The translations under genes and the position numbers were made by a program. Shown piece after piece: positions 50,531-60,172 of a stretch of 64,000 nucleotides of DNA. A model generated the notes under the pieces. That model was not told the origin of the DNA and did not search any database. It saw only the letters and a list, made by a program, of their open reading frames with translations. The DNA comes from Actinomycetota bacterium. Its GTDB lineage: Bacteria > Actinomycetota > CADDZG01 > JAHWKV01. Numbering within the stretch: position 1 is the first letter of the stretch; every line of letters starts with the position of its first letter. The DNA is taken from contig JAHWKU010000002.1 of the NCBI GenBank assembly GCA_019347715.1, positions 1 to 64,000 of the forward strand. Reading direction: 5' to 3'.

Positions 50531-52825
50531 ATGGCTGCCCCGAAACCACCTTCTTCTCAGCTGCTAGAACTGGAAGAACACGCGCTCGAACAGCTCGAGG
50601 CGGAGGCCAATGCGACGCCCGCGACCGAAGAGCCTGACCAACGGTACGAGGTTCCTCTTCCGGTCGGACGGTTGGCCGGGGTCGTGGCTTTCTCGACAAT
50701 AGCTGGGGCTGTAATGGTAGGGGGAGTATTCCGAGGTTTTGGAGCTCGGCCCTGGGGAGCTGTGGCCGGAGTTCTTGGAATACTTCTCGCGGTCTGGGTC
50801 TTCAATCTCAAGAATCCCTGGACCCTGAATGCTGCAGTCTTGGTCGGGATCTTCCTTATCGGGGTCGTGCTTACCATCCCAGGAGGATCATTCGAGGACA
50901 TCGTCAATCTGGGGCCATTCGTTAGGGAGGCAATCACCTCGGGAGATGTCTTGAGACCGCCCGTTCCATTCACGCTGGGATGGCGCGCCATCCTGGGCTG
51001 GCTCATGGGGGGCCTGGGCTTCACCGCCGGGTGGGTCGCCATTCAATTCCGAAGGCCGGCTCTCGGCCTTGTCGTTCCGCTTCCCATCGTGGCTTTGGGG
51101 GCCATCAGTCTCCCCGACACGGCGAAAATCCCGAGTGGATTGGCTGCCCTCGTGCTGTTAGCGCTCGGCTTGGGTCTCTTGTCGGGGGTGGAAATAGGGG
51201 AGGAGGAGCAAAGGTCTCTTCGGTATGAGGCTCGAAGGGCTATCAGAGCGCTTCCCATGGTCGGAGTGATCGTGCTGTTGCTTTACTTCATGGCGACCCG
51301 AAATATCCTTTTCCCGGCTCCGCGCTACGACCCAACGCAGGAGGCCCAGCAACCGAGGACGGTTCCGCTCTCGGAAGTACAAGACCGAGTCCTTTTCACC
51401 GTGGAGTCTGGAGTCACAGGGCCGTGGAGGATGGGAGCACTCGACATCTATAAGGAGGATGAGTGGCTCCTTCCCCCATTCGCGGACAATCGGATCGAGG
51501 AGGTGCCTGCGGATGGAATCATCGATAGCGAACTACAGCCTGGGCAGCGAGCGACGTTTGTAATTAAGGATCTGGGAGGAGCCGTTCTTCCCGGCCTTCC
51601 TGACCTCGTTGGTCTCATCGCCGAAGGGCCCAGTCTCGCCTATGACTATCGCACCGGGAATATCCGGTTAGCTGAAGGACAGATCCAGCCCGGTCTCGAA
51701 TACACGGTCACGGCTGGGCGAATCCCGAGCGTTGAGGATCTAAAGGTGATCTCGACGAATCCCAGCGCCCTCGAGTGCACCGTTGGCGTTCGGTGTTCCG
51801 AGTACATGAGCATCCCGGATCCTCCGCCCGCGGTCAGTGATCTGCTGAGGCGTGCCCCTATCGATAGCCTCTGGTCCAAGTACGACTTCATCCGAAACGA
51901 GTTTCTGTTAACTGTAGTGGCTGCCGGAGAGGGTACTCCAGTCCCGGTTCCGGTTGAGAAAGTGCAGGACATGCTGGCGGGAAGCAAGGAAGGTACTCCG
52001 TACGAGATCGTTGCTGCTCAAGCCATGCTGGCGCGGTGGGCAGGTATCCCCTCCAGGATCGGATACGGCTTCGATGGAGGAGATCCAGCGGGAGAGCTTG
52101 TGGAAGTCCGTCCCAGGCATGGAGCTTCTTTCGTCGAGGTTTACTTCCCCGGATACAAGTGGTTGCCAATTATCGGAACTCCGTTGCAAGCCCGCTCGGA
52201 TGTATCGAGCGAGAACACCCAACTAAGCGATGAGGTTCTTGCAAGCGACGATATTTCGGTTCAAGTGTGGGTGCCCTTCCAGACCGATCCGAGAACTTTC
52301 CTTTTCGAACAGATCAGGGCAGTCATGGCCGTTTTGGTTCCGATCATCCTTGGTTTGGTGCTCCTCTATTACCTCTGGCCCGGGCTCTACAAGACGGCGT
52401 ACCGGGCCAGGAGGCGAAGCTGGGCGGCAAACAAGGGGCCGAGGGAGCGCATCGCGGTCGCTTATGCGGATTGGCGAGACGTGGCAACCGATTTCGGATA
52501 TCAATATCCCGCAGATACTCCGTTGATGTTTCTGGATCGGGCCACCGAGGATGAAGAGCATACCGAGCTTGCTTGGTTGGTCACGCGTTGCCTCTGGGGA
52601 GATTTCCAGGAGGATCTGTCGGACAACGATGCCCTGACCGCAGAAGAGCTCTCGAGAAGCATCCGAAGAAGGATGAGTCAGGCGCATACATTGAGTCTTA
52701 GGTTCATCGCCGGATTGTCTCGGCTGTCCCTCAGGCGACCCTTCTCACCTGCTTTGAGTCCCCTCGTAGCAAAGGCCATTGAGCAAAGGGAGAGAGAGGC
52801 AAAGGTTCTTGCGACGCGCAGCTGA
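50531..52825 (+). CDS. TgpA-like membrane protein with inactive transglutaminase fold, copy B
   Basis: This 764-residue paralogue of the 34567 protein starts MAAPKPPSSQLLELEEHALE. It has about seven N-terminal membrane helices, an extracellular transglutaminase-like core (AAQAMLARWAGIPSRIGYGF; VEVYFPGYKWLPIIGTP) and a DUF4129-like cytoplasmic tail (ERIAVAYADWRDVATDFGY). The catalytic Cys aligns to P490, the His to Ala and the Asp to Ile. Because both copies lost the same three residues but kept the fold, the loss pre-dates the duplication. Confidence 0.85.
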   Translation: MAAPKPPSSQLLELEEHALEQLEAEANATPATEEPDQRYEVPLPVGRLAGVVAFSTIAGAVMVGGVFRGFGARPWGAVAGVLGILLAVWVFNLKNPWTLNAAVLVGIFLIGVVLTIPGGSFEDIVNLGPFVREAITSGDVLRPPVPFTLGWRAILGWLMGGLGFTAGWVAIQFRRPALGLVVPLPIVALGAISLPDTAKIPSGLAALVLLALGLGLLSGVEIGEEEQRSLRYEARRAIRALPMVGVIVLLLYFMATRNILFPAPRYDPTQEAQQPRTVPLSEVQDRVLFTVESGVTGPWRMGALDIYKEDEWLLPPFADNRIEEVPADGIIDSELQPGQRATFVIKDLGGAVLPGLPDLVGLIAEGPSLAYDYRTGNIRLAEGQIQPGLEYTVTAGRIPSVEDLKVISTNPSALECTVGVRCSEYMSIPDPPPAVSDLLRRAPIDSLWSKYDFIRNEFLLTVVAAGEGTPVPVPVEKVQDMLAGSKEGTPYEIVAAQAMLARWAGIPSRIGYGFDGGDPAGELVEVRPRHGASFVEVYFPGYKWLPIIGTPLQARSDVSSENTQLSDEVLASDDISVQVWVPFQTDPRTFLFEQIRAVMAVLVPIILGLVLLYYLWPGLYKTAYRARRRSWAANKGPRERIAVAYADWRDVATDFGYQYPADTPLMFLDRATEDEEHTELAWLVTRCLWGDFQEDLSDNDALTAEELSRSIRRRMSQAHTLSLRFIAGLSRLSLRRPFSPALSPLVAKAIEQREREAKVLATRS

Positions 52826-53738
52826 TCGATCGTCCAAATGGACCGCGGCCGTTCTCTTCCTACTCGTGCTTCTGCCCGCATGCGTTGAGCGATCCAGGAC
52901 TGGGGTAAACGTCAAAGGACTTTCCGCAGATCTTGTCTTTGGTATACCCCCAGTAGAAGAGCCGGCCGCGCCGGCCAACATAAATCCAGAGCCCGAGAAC
53001 CCCTTACCGGTGTTGTCCTCATCCGAAAGACCGAGGTTTGCGTCCCCTCCGACAGAAGATCTTGACAGGTGTCCCAAAGCAGAGGCAACAGACTTCCCAC
53101 AGGAAGAGGCGTCTACGAGCGTCAATAGTTTGCCGAAAGAGGGGCTGTACCTTTGGGTTATCTCCGGACAGCAGAAGACTTCCTTAGGAGTTGTGGCTCT
53201 TCCGCAGTTCGTGAACCGCCGGATCGTAAATGCTCGGACCAATGAGGCCACCGGAACGCGAACGTTCACAACTCGCGAACAAGAACTGGTTTTCGGATCG
53301 GAAAGAATCCTCGAGCAGACCTTCGAGATCGTTCAAGACGATGGGATTTACCTCACGTCTCATAGATTCAAGGATGCTGAGGATCGCACCGTTGCCGTAT
53401 TCAATCCCTCGCCAGATATTTTGTTCCTTCGGCTGCCAGCCCTGGCCGGTGCTGAAATGGACACAACCGGAATCGACCCCACCACACAAGAGAGCCTTAC
53501 CCATTCCGGCTTCATTAGGGGCCGGCAGCGAATCGATGCTTGTGGTGAGGTGATAGACAGCTGGCAGGTGGAAGCCAGACAAGAGTTCATCTCACTTCGG
53601 GGGGACGATTACACCCGGAAGTATCACTATTCGATCGCTACTCAGTTCGGGGGATTCATCGTCTCCGAGCACGTCGAGGCGCCGGAGGACGAGCCCACTT
53701 TCAACATGGATGCCAGAGTTGGGCAGGTTGAGCCTTAG
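52779..53738 (+). CDS. Lipoprotein 1, copy B
   Basis: This 319-residue product has a lipobox LVLLPAC followed by GVNVKGLSADLVFGIPPVEE, the same block as the copy A lipoprotein. It continues with LWVISGQQKTSLGVVALPQF and a C-terminal QEFISLRGDDYTRKYHYSIA. ATG 52779 overlaps the pseudotransglutaminase gene by 47 nt; TTG 52809 is an alternative with less overlap and gives a normal signal peptide. The stop is immediately followed by the LivHM ATG. Confidence 0.78.
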   Translation: MSKGRERQRFLRRAADRSSKWTAAVLFLLVLLPACVERSRTGVNVKGLSADLVFGIPPVEEPAAPANINPEPENPLPVLSSSERPRFASPPTEDLDRCPKAEATDFPQEEASTSVNSLPKEGLYLWVISGQQKTSLGVVALPQFVNRRIVNARTNEATGTRTFTTREQELVFGSERILEQTFEIVQDDGIYLTSHRFKDAEDRTVAVFNPSPDILFLRLPALAGAEMDTTGIDPTTQESLTHSGFIRGRQRIDACGEVIDSWQVEARQEFISLRGDDYTRKYHYSIATQFGGFIVSEHVEAPEDEPTFNMDARVGQVEP

Positions 53739-56057
53739 ATGAATCCCTCTTTGCGTCCCAGGATTATTGGAGCCGTTGTCGCTACGGGAGCTTTCACGGC
53801 CCTCTTGATGATCACGCAGTTTGTCCTTCCAGGAACCTCCGGCCGGGGAACGCCAGGAGCAATCCTGTTCAGTGGTCTCGTCCAGGGCCTATTACAAGCG
53901 TTAGTGGCCGCCGGCATCGTACTTATCTACCGCAGCAGTAACATCATCAACTTTGCCCAGAGCGCGCTGGGGGCTGTTGGGGGCGTCTTCACCTACAACT
54001 TCGCAGTTCTCAATGGGTGGCCGTTCATTCTCAGCTTCATTGGCGGCCTGATTGTTGCCACCGGACTTGGAGTCGCCGTTGAAATGGCAATCATTCGCCG
54101 ATTTTCTAAAGCTCCAAGGCTGGTCTTGACCGTTCTCACGATTGCACTGATCTCGGTTCTGACCGGAGCAGCCTCGTTCGTCTCTTCCATCCCCGGAATC
54201 TTTCCGGACGTTCAGGACCGAACGATCGAGCAGATCTCCGGACAAGCCCCGGTTCCGATCCCATTCTCCGAGTTCGGCTTTCAGGTCGGCGGATTCCCGC
54301 TCTCCTTTACCTTCGCGCATGTATTGGCAGTAGTGCTATCGGTGTTTGCCCTATTAGGAATGGCTCTCTTCCTGAAGTTCTCGCGCTCGGGGATGGCCAT
54401 CAGAGCGGTGGCAGAGAACATTGAGCGTGCCCCTCTTCTCGGCATTAGGGTGAGCAATCTTTCAATGATCGTATGGGGCATCGCAGGTTTTCTTTCCGGA
54501 TTGGGCATCATCCTTTCAGGGCTGGTTACGGGAAGTTTCTCGGTAGGAGGAGATTCGCCTTATCTCCTTCTAACGCCACTCGCTGCGGCCGTTGCCGCTC
54601 GGATGAGAAGTATCTCGGGAGCTGCTGTTACTGCTGTTGGGATCAGCATCCTTCGAGAAGCCGTTGGGTTCAGTTTTGAGAACCAGCTCCCGTTGATGGA
54701 TCTTGGGATGCTCCTTCTGATCGTTATTGCCCTGCTATTCCAGAGGTCCAGGGCCCGTAGCGAAGCGCTGGAAGTTTCGAGTTGGAAGGCCACTGAGGAA
54801 TACCGGGGGATTCCCAAGGAGATGATGGAGATTCCGGCCGTCCGCTTCTGGAAGTACGCTCTTATCGGCGTTGGGCTGATCGTCGTTCTCGCTTTTCCTT
54901 GGGTGACCAACGCCGGGCAGCAGGCACTTGCAGGCTATATCGCGATCGTTGCCATGGTCATGTTGTCTCTCGTGGTCCTGACGGGATGGGCCGGGCAAGT
55001 CAGTCTCGGCCAGTTTGGATTGGTTGCACTTGGGGCGGCCCTTGGAGGGTTTCTCACTTCCAAAGCGGGAGTATCCTTCTGGCTCGCCATTTTCATCGTC
55101 CCGGTGATCACGGCAGGTTTCTCGTTTCTACTGGGCGTCCCTTCCTTGCGGATCAGAGGACTCTTTCTTGCCGTCAGCACTTTTGCTTTTGCTTTTGCTA
55201 TTCGTTCCAACCTGTTCAACGAGAATTATTTTTCATGGCTTCTCTCTCCGCGTGTGGAGCGTCCATCGCTGCTTGTTCTCGATTTCGGCGAGGAGCGCAG
55301 CATGTACTACCTGGTACTTCTTTCGCTCGTTCTGGTTATCCTCATGGTTACCGCTCTGCGAAGGAGCAGAGTCGGGCGAGTGTTGATAGCCCTTCGCGAA
55401 AACGAACCCAACGCTCAATCGTTTGGAGTCAGCGCAGTGAAATCAAAGCTGGCTGCCTTTGCAATTTCCGGTTTCATCTGCGGGTTCGCCGGAATCCTGC
55501 TGGCGCACCATCAGCAGGCAGTTCAAGCGGTTGACTTCGAGCCGGTTCTGAGCCTTCAGGTTTTCCTGTACGCGGTGGTTGGGGGGGTGGGCTCGGTAGC
55601 CGGAGTCCTCATGGGGGCAGCTTTCTTCGCAGTCCGTTCGTTTATGAGCAGTGAGCCTCTCCTAGCTTTCTGGGTGGGTGACTTTGGGCTCCTTTTCATC
55701 CTCTTCATGTCACCGGGGGGCCTAGCCGCCATCGTCTTCGGATTGCGTGACTCGATACTCCGCATTGTGGCTCAACGTCGTCACTTGCTCGTGCCGAGCC
55801 TGTTTGCGGACTTCGACCCGGAAGCGGTAGAGAGAAAACTAATTCCCTTCTCGGAGCCCATCCCCAACACTGGTCTGGCGGCGGCGTCACGGGGCCGCCG
55901 ATACCGCCAGGTTTCCGAGCTTTATGGGTCGGGGTCGCGAGGCCTGGAGAGGGACGCGGGTTCAACCGATGAGGCAGTTGCCCTCGGGGCTGCGACCGAA
56001 GGGTTGCAGGAACAGCCCAGCCAAGCAACGGCAACTCAACCGGGAGTACGCCAATGA
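53739..56057 (+). CDS. LivH-LivM fused ABC permease, copy B
   Basis: This 772-residue paralogue of the 37883 protein has the LivH half with LQALVAAGIVLIYRSSNIIN and ENIERAPLLGIRVSNLSMIV. The LivM half has GWAGQVSLGQFGLVALGAAL, LRENEPNAQSFGVSAVKSKL and VGGVGSVAGVLMGAAFFAVR. A soluble tail follows. It forms the membrane channel of the importer. The last codons overlap the MFS-ABC start (ATGA). Confidence 0.92.
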   Translation: MNPSLRPRIIGAVVATGAFTALLMITQFVLPGTSGRGTPGAILFSGLVQGLLQALVAAGIVLIYRSSNIINFAQSALGAVGGVFTYNFAVLNGWPFILSFIGGLIVATGLGVAVEMAIIRRFSKAPRLVLTVLTIALISVLTGAASFVSSIPGIFPDVQDRTIEQISGQAPVPIPFSEFGFQVGGFPLSFTFAHVLAVVLSVFALLGMALFLKFSRSGMAIRAVAENIERAPLLGIRVSNLSMIVWGIAGFLSGLGIILSGLVTGSFSVGGDSPYLLLTPLAAAVAARMRSISGAAVTAVGISILREAVGFSFENQLPLMDLGMLLLIVIALLFQRSRARSEALEVSSWKATEEYRGIPKEMMEIPAVRFWKYALIGVGLIVVLAFPWVTNAGQQALAGYIAIVAMVMLSLVVLTGWAGQVSLGQFGLVALGAALGGFLTSKAGVSFWLAIFIVPVITAGFSFLLGVPSLRIRGLFLAVSTFAFAFAIRSNLFNENYFSWLLSPRVERPSLLVLDFGEERSMYYLVLLSLVLVILMVTALRRSRVGRVLIALRENEPNAQSFGVSAVKSKLAAFAISGFICGFAGILLAHHQQAVQAVDFEPVLSLQVFLYAVVGGVGSVAGVLMGAAFFAVRSFMSSEPLLAFWVGDFGLLFILFMSPGGLAAIVFGLRDSILRIVAQRRHLLVPSLFADFDPEAVERKLIPFSEPIPNTGLAAASRGRRYRQVSELYGSGSRGLERDAGSTDEAVALGAATEGLQEQPSQATATQPGVRQ

Positions 56058-59000
56058 GTATCGAAGATCTGGAATCAGACCCGAGCACCGGATCTAGGGT
56101 AAAGGGAGGCCTCGAACCGAAGTTCATGGTCGGAGGACGTGCCTCGCTGGGAAGCATCTTCAAGGAAGCAGCCAACTGGAGTCTTTTGAAAAAGACACCA
56201 TACGGTCTCGTCCCCGCAGTGGTCCTTGCAGTGGCTGGCCTTTTCCAGGCCTTTGACTCGGTCGCCTTCGGGATCGTCGGACCGGATATTGTCCGCGACC
56301 TCGAACTCGATCTTCCGAAGGTATTGATCGCCCTCAACATTGTCGGTTTCTTCATGATCTTCGGGACTCTTTTGCTGGGGTGGCTTTTGGATCGGACGCA
56401 CAGGGTCCGGCTTGTCAGCCTTGCCACGATTTTGTCGGGGGCTTTTTCGTTGATTACGACGCGTGCCCGAACCGAGCCGATGCTGGGAGTGGCTAGGGCG
56501 GGGGATGCCGTAAGCGAAACGGCTGCGGACATCCCCAGGTTTTCTTTGCTGACCGATTACTATCCTCCCGAAGTACGCGGCCGGCTGTTCGCTCTGATGG
56601 GCACTCTTAGAAAAGCGGCCACTCTGGCGGCCCCCTTGTTTATAGGCTACGTGGTCGTCGCTACGACCTCCGATCCTAATCATCCGAACTGGCGTCTGCC
56701 CTTTTTCGTTACCGCACCCGGACTGATTCTGGTTGGGTTTTTGATGATGTTCATTCTGAAAGAACCGATTCGCGGTTACATGGAGCGAAGAGCAATCGGG
56801 TTGTCTGAGGAGGACTCCAAGAAGGCTGAACAACCACCAAGTTTTGGGGAGGCTTGGAGAACGATTTGGTCCATCCGCACGTTGCGTCGTTTCTTTATTG
56901 CTGCCGCCATCTCCGGAGTTGGATCCCTGATCTATCTCCGGCTGTTCCAGTTCTTTCTCGCCGAGCGGTACGGGCTCGACACGTTCCAGCGTGGAATCTT
57001 GAGCGCTATAGCCGCTCTTTTTGTTGTCTTCGGCGGTTACCTGGGTGGTGGGGTCGTGGATGCCTTGACGAGAAGAAGGCCACAACGGGTCCTCATTTTT
57101 TATGGAATGCTCGGCATCGTTTCGAGCTTATTCCTTTTCGTGCAGGCAGCCGGTCCCCCGATAGTCATACTCGCAGGCGGGCTTGCGATGTTCGCCTTCT
57201 TTGGCGCCCTCCTTGGACCTGCCGGTGCAGTGATCATTGCTCAGATACTTCCTGCGCATATTCGGTCGCAAGGTCTCGCAGTCTTCGTCCTCACCGACAT
57301 CCCTGCGACGATCTTATTCTTCGTGGTTACGGGCCAACTCAATGATTGGGGCCTGCAGGGAGTCCTATTCGCGGGCGCGCCATTTGTCCTTCTGGGCTCG
57401 ATCGTCGCCTTGACTGCGGCCGATGTGTTCGAAAGGGATATGAGAGCGGCTATTGCTTCCCAGGCGGCCTCTCAGGAATACCGCAGCGCTAGGGAGTCAG
57501 GACGGGCCAAGCTCTTGGTTTGCCGGGACATCGACGTCGAGTACGACGGAGTCCAGGTCCTGTTCGGCGTTGACTTCGACGTGGACGAGGGGGAGATCAT
57601 CGCACTACTGGGAACCAATGGGGCGGGAAAGTCCACTCTCTTGAAGGCGATTGCCGGCTCTCAGGAAGCTTCTTCCGGAGCTATCGTTGCGGACGGGCGC
57701 GACATCACTCACATGCCTCCAGATGAGATCGCCCGCCGTGGCATTTCGCTCATGCCGGGCGGAAAGGGGATCTTCCCCGGTTTATCTGTTACGGAAAACC
57801 TCATCCTTGGCCAGTGGGCTTTCGATTCCGAAGAGGCCAGAGACAGAATGCAGGAGATTTACCGCATCTTCCCAGTGTTGAAGGAGAGGGGCAAGGAGCA
57901 GGCCGGGCTCTTATCGGGCGGGGAGCAGCAAATGCTCAGTCTCGCTCAGGCTTTCTTGTCCAATCCGAGGTTGCTGATGATCGATGAATTATCCCTCGGG
58001 CTTTCGCCGGCGGTCACTCAGCAACTAATCGAAATCGTGAAGGCGTTCCACGAGAGAGGGACGACCGTAATCCTGGTGGAACAGTCGGTCAACGTGGCCC
58101 TCACGGTGGCCAAGAAAGCGATCTTCATGGAGAAGGGTGAGGTCAAATTCGTTGGGAACACAGAAGATCTTCTCTCCCGGCCGGAGATTCTGCGAGCGGT
58201 TTACGTGAAGGGAACCGGAGGCCTAACGGACTCGCATTCGTCATCTCGAACGCTCAAGAGCCAGAGAGAAGTTCGCAAACACGAGTTGGACTCTGCACGT
58301 GCGGTGCTGGAAGTGAAAGACCTGACCAAGAGGTTCGGCGGGATAACTGCGGTTAGCAACGTGTCTTTCAGCTTGCGCGAGGGAGAGATTCTGGGCCTTA
58401 TCGGTCCCAACGGGGCGGGAAAGACAACGGTGTTCGACCTGATTGCCGGCTATCAGTTCCCAGATTCGGGTCGCATCGTTTACGACGGAACGGATGTGAC
58501 CGCCATGGGTCCGGATGAGAGGGCGAGGCTCGGGTTGATCAGGCGCTTCCAAGACGCCCGGCTGTTTCCGTCCTTGTCAGTCTTCGAGAATATCTTGATG
58601 GCACTCGATTTAAAGATCGACGTACGCAGTATGGCTCTTACCGCGGTTCAGGTTCCTCAAGTACGCGCTGCTGAAAGGAGGGTACGCCTTAGGGCCGAGA
58701 GACTGGTGGAAGTACTGGATCTTCAGGCTTATCGTGACAAATTCGTACGCGAACTCTCGACCGGCCTCAGAAGGATCACCGATCTAGCTTGTGTACTCGC
58801 TTCAGAGCCGAAGGTTCTGTTGTTGGACGAGCCGTCGACTGGTATCGCCCAAGCTGAGGCGGAGATGCTGGCCCCCCTGCTCCGTAGGATCAGGTTCGAA
58901 ACAGGGTGCAGTATTCTCATGATCGAGCACGACATGCCACTTATCACATCGGTTTCGGACGAATTGCTGGCGATGGACCAGGGACAGACGGTGGTCCGCG

Positions 59001-59095
59001 CGGATCCTGCCGAAGTTCTCAACAACGAGCAGGTGATCCAGTCCTACCTCGGTACATCTGAAGACGTCATTCAAAGAAGCGGGATCAGAAAATGA
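56054..59095 (+). CDS. MFS transporter fused to LivF-like and LivG-like ABC ATPases, copy B
   Basis: This 1013-residue paralogue of the 40222 protein has an MFS domain in the first 450 or so residues (GWLLDRTHRVR; GGVVDALTRRRPQRV). A LivF-like ATPase with Walker A GTNGAGKST at 520-528, LLSGGEQQ and LLMIDE follows, then a LivG-like ATPase with GPNGAGKTT, signature LSTGLRR and VLLLDE. All ATP-binding and hydrolysis residues are intact. MPGGKGIFPGLSV replaces the usual LivF PEGR-type Q-loop-proximal block, as in copy A. This protein and LivHM together make a complete importer, with an MFS carrier added. Confidence 0.93.
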   Translation: MSIEDLESDPSTGSRVKGGLEPKFMVGGRASLGSIFKEAANWSLLKKTPYGLVPAVVLAVAGLFQAFDSVAFGIVGPDIVRDLELDLPKVLIALNIVGFFMIFGTLLLGWLLDRTHRVRLVSLATILSGAFSLITTRARTEPMLGVARAGDAVSETAADIPRFSLLTDYYPPEVRGRLFALMGTLRKAATLAAPLFIGYVVVATTSDPNHPNWRLPFFVTAPGLILVGFLMMFILKEPIRGYMERRAIGLSEEDSKKAEQPPSFGEAWRTIWSIRTLRRFFIAAAISGVGSLIYLRLFQFFLAERYGLDTFQRGILSAIAALFVVFGGYLGGGVVDALTRRRPQRVLIFYGMLGIVSSLFLFVQAAGPPIVILAGGLAMFAFFGALLGPAGAVIIAQILPAHIRSQGLAVFVLTDIPATILFFVVTGQLNDWGLQGVLFAGAPFVLLGSIVALTAADVFERDMRAAIASQAASQEYRSARESGRAKLLVCRDIDVEYDGVQVLFGVDFDVDEGEIIALLGTNGAGKSTLLKAIAGSQEASSGAIVADGRDITHMPPDEIARRGISLMPGGKGIFPGLSVTENLILGQWAFDSEEARDRMQEIYRIFPVLKERGKEQAGLLSGGEQQMLSLAQAFLSNPRLLMIDELSLGLSPAVTQQLIEIVKAFHERGTTVILVEQSVNVALTVAKKAIFMEKGEVKFVGNTEDLLSRPEILRAVYVKGTGGLTDSHSSSRTLKSQREVRKHELDSARAVLEVKDLTKRFGGITAVSNVSFSLREGEILGLIGPNGAGKTTVFDLIAGYQFPDSGRIVYDGTDVTAMGPDERARLGLIRRFQDARLFPSLSVFENILMALDLKIDVRSMALTAVQVPQVRAAERRVRLRAERLVEVLDLQAYRDKFVRELSTGLRRITDLACVLASEPKVLLLDEPSTGIAQAEAEMLAPLLRRIRFETGCSILMIEHDMPLITSVSDELLAMDQGQTVVRADPAEVLNNEQVIQSYLGTSEDVIQRSGIRK

Positions 59096-59625
59096 GTTTT
59101 TACAAAAATCCTCAAGGCCGATCGACCCTGGTCGTTCTGATTCTCGGTCTTGCCCTACTGGTTGCTTGCGGTCAGAGTCAGAAAGTCGGCTCCGAGAATC
59201 TGCTCGATTTCGAAGAGCAGGAGGGAGCAAAGAGGCTTGGTGAACGCGAGAAGGCATCTCCCGAACCTCCTCCCGAACAGGAAAAAGTGACGCTCGGAGG
59301 CGGGCCTTCGCCTTCACCTGAGGCTCCTAAATCCGAGGAAGTCAAATACTTCGACGTGGCGCTCGTACCGGATAGCCCCTATTACGAGCCCGGCAATGAA
59401 CTCACCATGACGGTGAACCTCACTCTTCGTGTCACCAACCGCGATGCGACTGCGGAGCGACCCAAGCGGTCCTTCACCGCTCGCGACGGGTCGTTTTCTT
59501 CAGGGCCGCTGGTCCCCGGCCAGGTTTGGACATTCAAGTTCCCTACGACGGGGGCATGGGAGCTTCAGGATGATTTCGCTCCATTCATCTTTGGGACGAT
59601 CCAGGTCATTCCTCCTCGGGAATAA
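59092..59625 (+). CDS. Lipoprotein 2, cupredoxin-like fold, copy B
   Basis: This 177-residue product has a lipobox LALLVAC followed by GQSQKVGSENLLDFEEQEG, a Pro/Glu linker and the domain YFDVALVPDSPYYEPGN, FTARDGSFSSGPLVPGQVW and PFIFGTIQVI. The fold pattern matches the cupredoxins, but the copper-ligand Cys/His/Met positions are not present. Start overlaps the MFS-ABC stop (ATGA). Confidence 0.72.
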   Translation: MSFYKNPQGRSTLVVLILGLALLVACGQSQKVGSENLLDFEEQEGAKRLGEREKASPEPPPEQEKVTLGGGPSPSPEAPKSEEVKYFDVALVPDSPYYEPGNELTMTVNLTLRVTNRDATAERPKRSFTARDGSFSSGPLVPGQVWTFKFPTTGAWELQDDFAPFIFGTIQVIPPRE

Positions 59626-59626
59626 C

Positions 59627-60172
59627 ATGCCTAAAGGTCTAGCGCGAGTTTTGGCGGTTCTAGTGTTCCTCCTTGCACCCGCTTTGCTCCTTGCTTGTTC
59701 GCGGGAGGCGAGCGTCGCCAGGTCAGTGTCGTCGACAGGCGCCGCAAGAGTATCTATCCCATCCCAGGTACTGGGTCTACAAGTCAGTCAGGAAGATGTG
59801 AGAGGCAAGATCGAGGAAGTGCAGCGTTCTTACTTGAGCGCTGCGGGATTGTTCAGTCTGCGAGAAGGCGACCTCCTGAGGGCCACGCTCCAGGTGGGGC
59901 GATTCAATCGCTCTGCCCGGCCGAGCGAACCGAGTTTCCAGCGCTCCATCATCGGGTTGATGGGGGCAAGCGTTCCGGAAGAGATCACCATCCATCAGGT
60001 CGGCGGGGATCGTACGCTCATCGAGACCACGGTCTATGCCACTTCCGGCACGGACCAGAATGTTTTCGTATGGTTTGGCGAGAGGACCATGTACGTGCTG
60101 AGCGTTCACCAGGACTATCTATTCCCGCGGACCCTCTTGAGGAGGCTCGTCCAACTGGACGTTCAGTTATGA
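59627..60172 (+). CDS. Lipoprotein 3, copy B
   Basis: This 181-residue product from ATG 59627 has lipobox ALLLAC and PSQVLGLQVSQEDV. GLFSLREGDLLRATLQVGRF and FPRTLLRRLVQLDVQL follow, matching the copy A lipoprotein 3. Function is unknown. It begins 1 nt after the preceding stop. Confidence 0.8.
   Translation: MPKGLARVLAVLVFLLAPALLLACSREASVARSVSSTGAARVSIPSQVLGLQVSQEDVRGKIEEVQRSYLSAAGLFSLREGDLLRATLQVGRFNRSARPSEPSFQRSIIGLMGASVPEEITIHQVGGDRTLIETTVYATSGTDQNVFVWFGERTMYVLSVHQDYLFPRTLLRRLVQLDVQL

Noticed and set aside
56075-57085. Open frame of 336 codons on the minus strand inside the copy B MFS-ABC gene
   Set aside because: It is antisense to a strongly supported MFS domain and has low-complexity Gln/Lys/Arg-rich translation without motifs.
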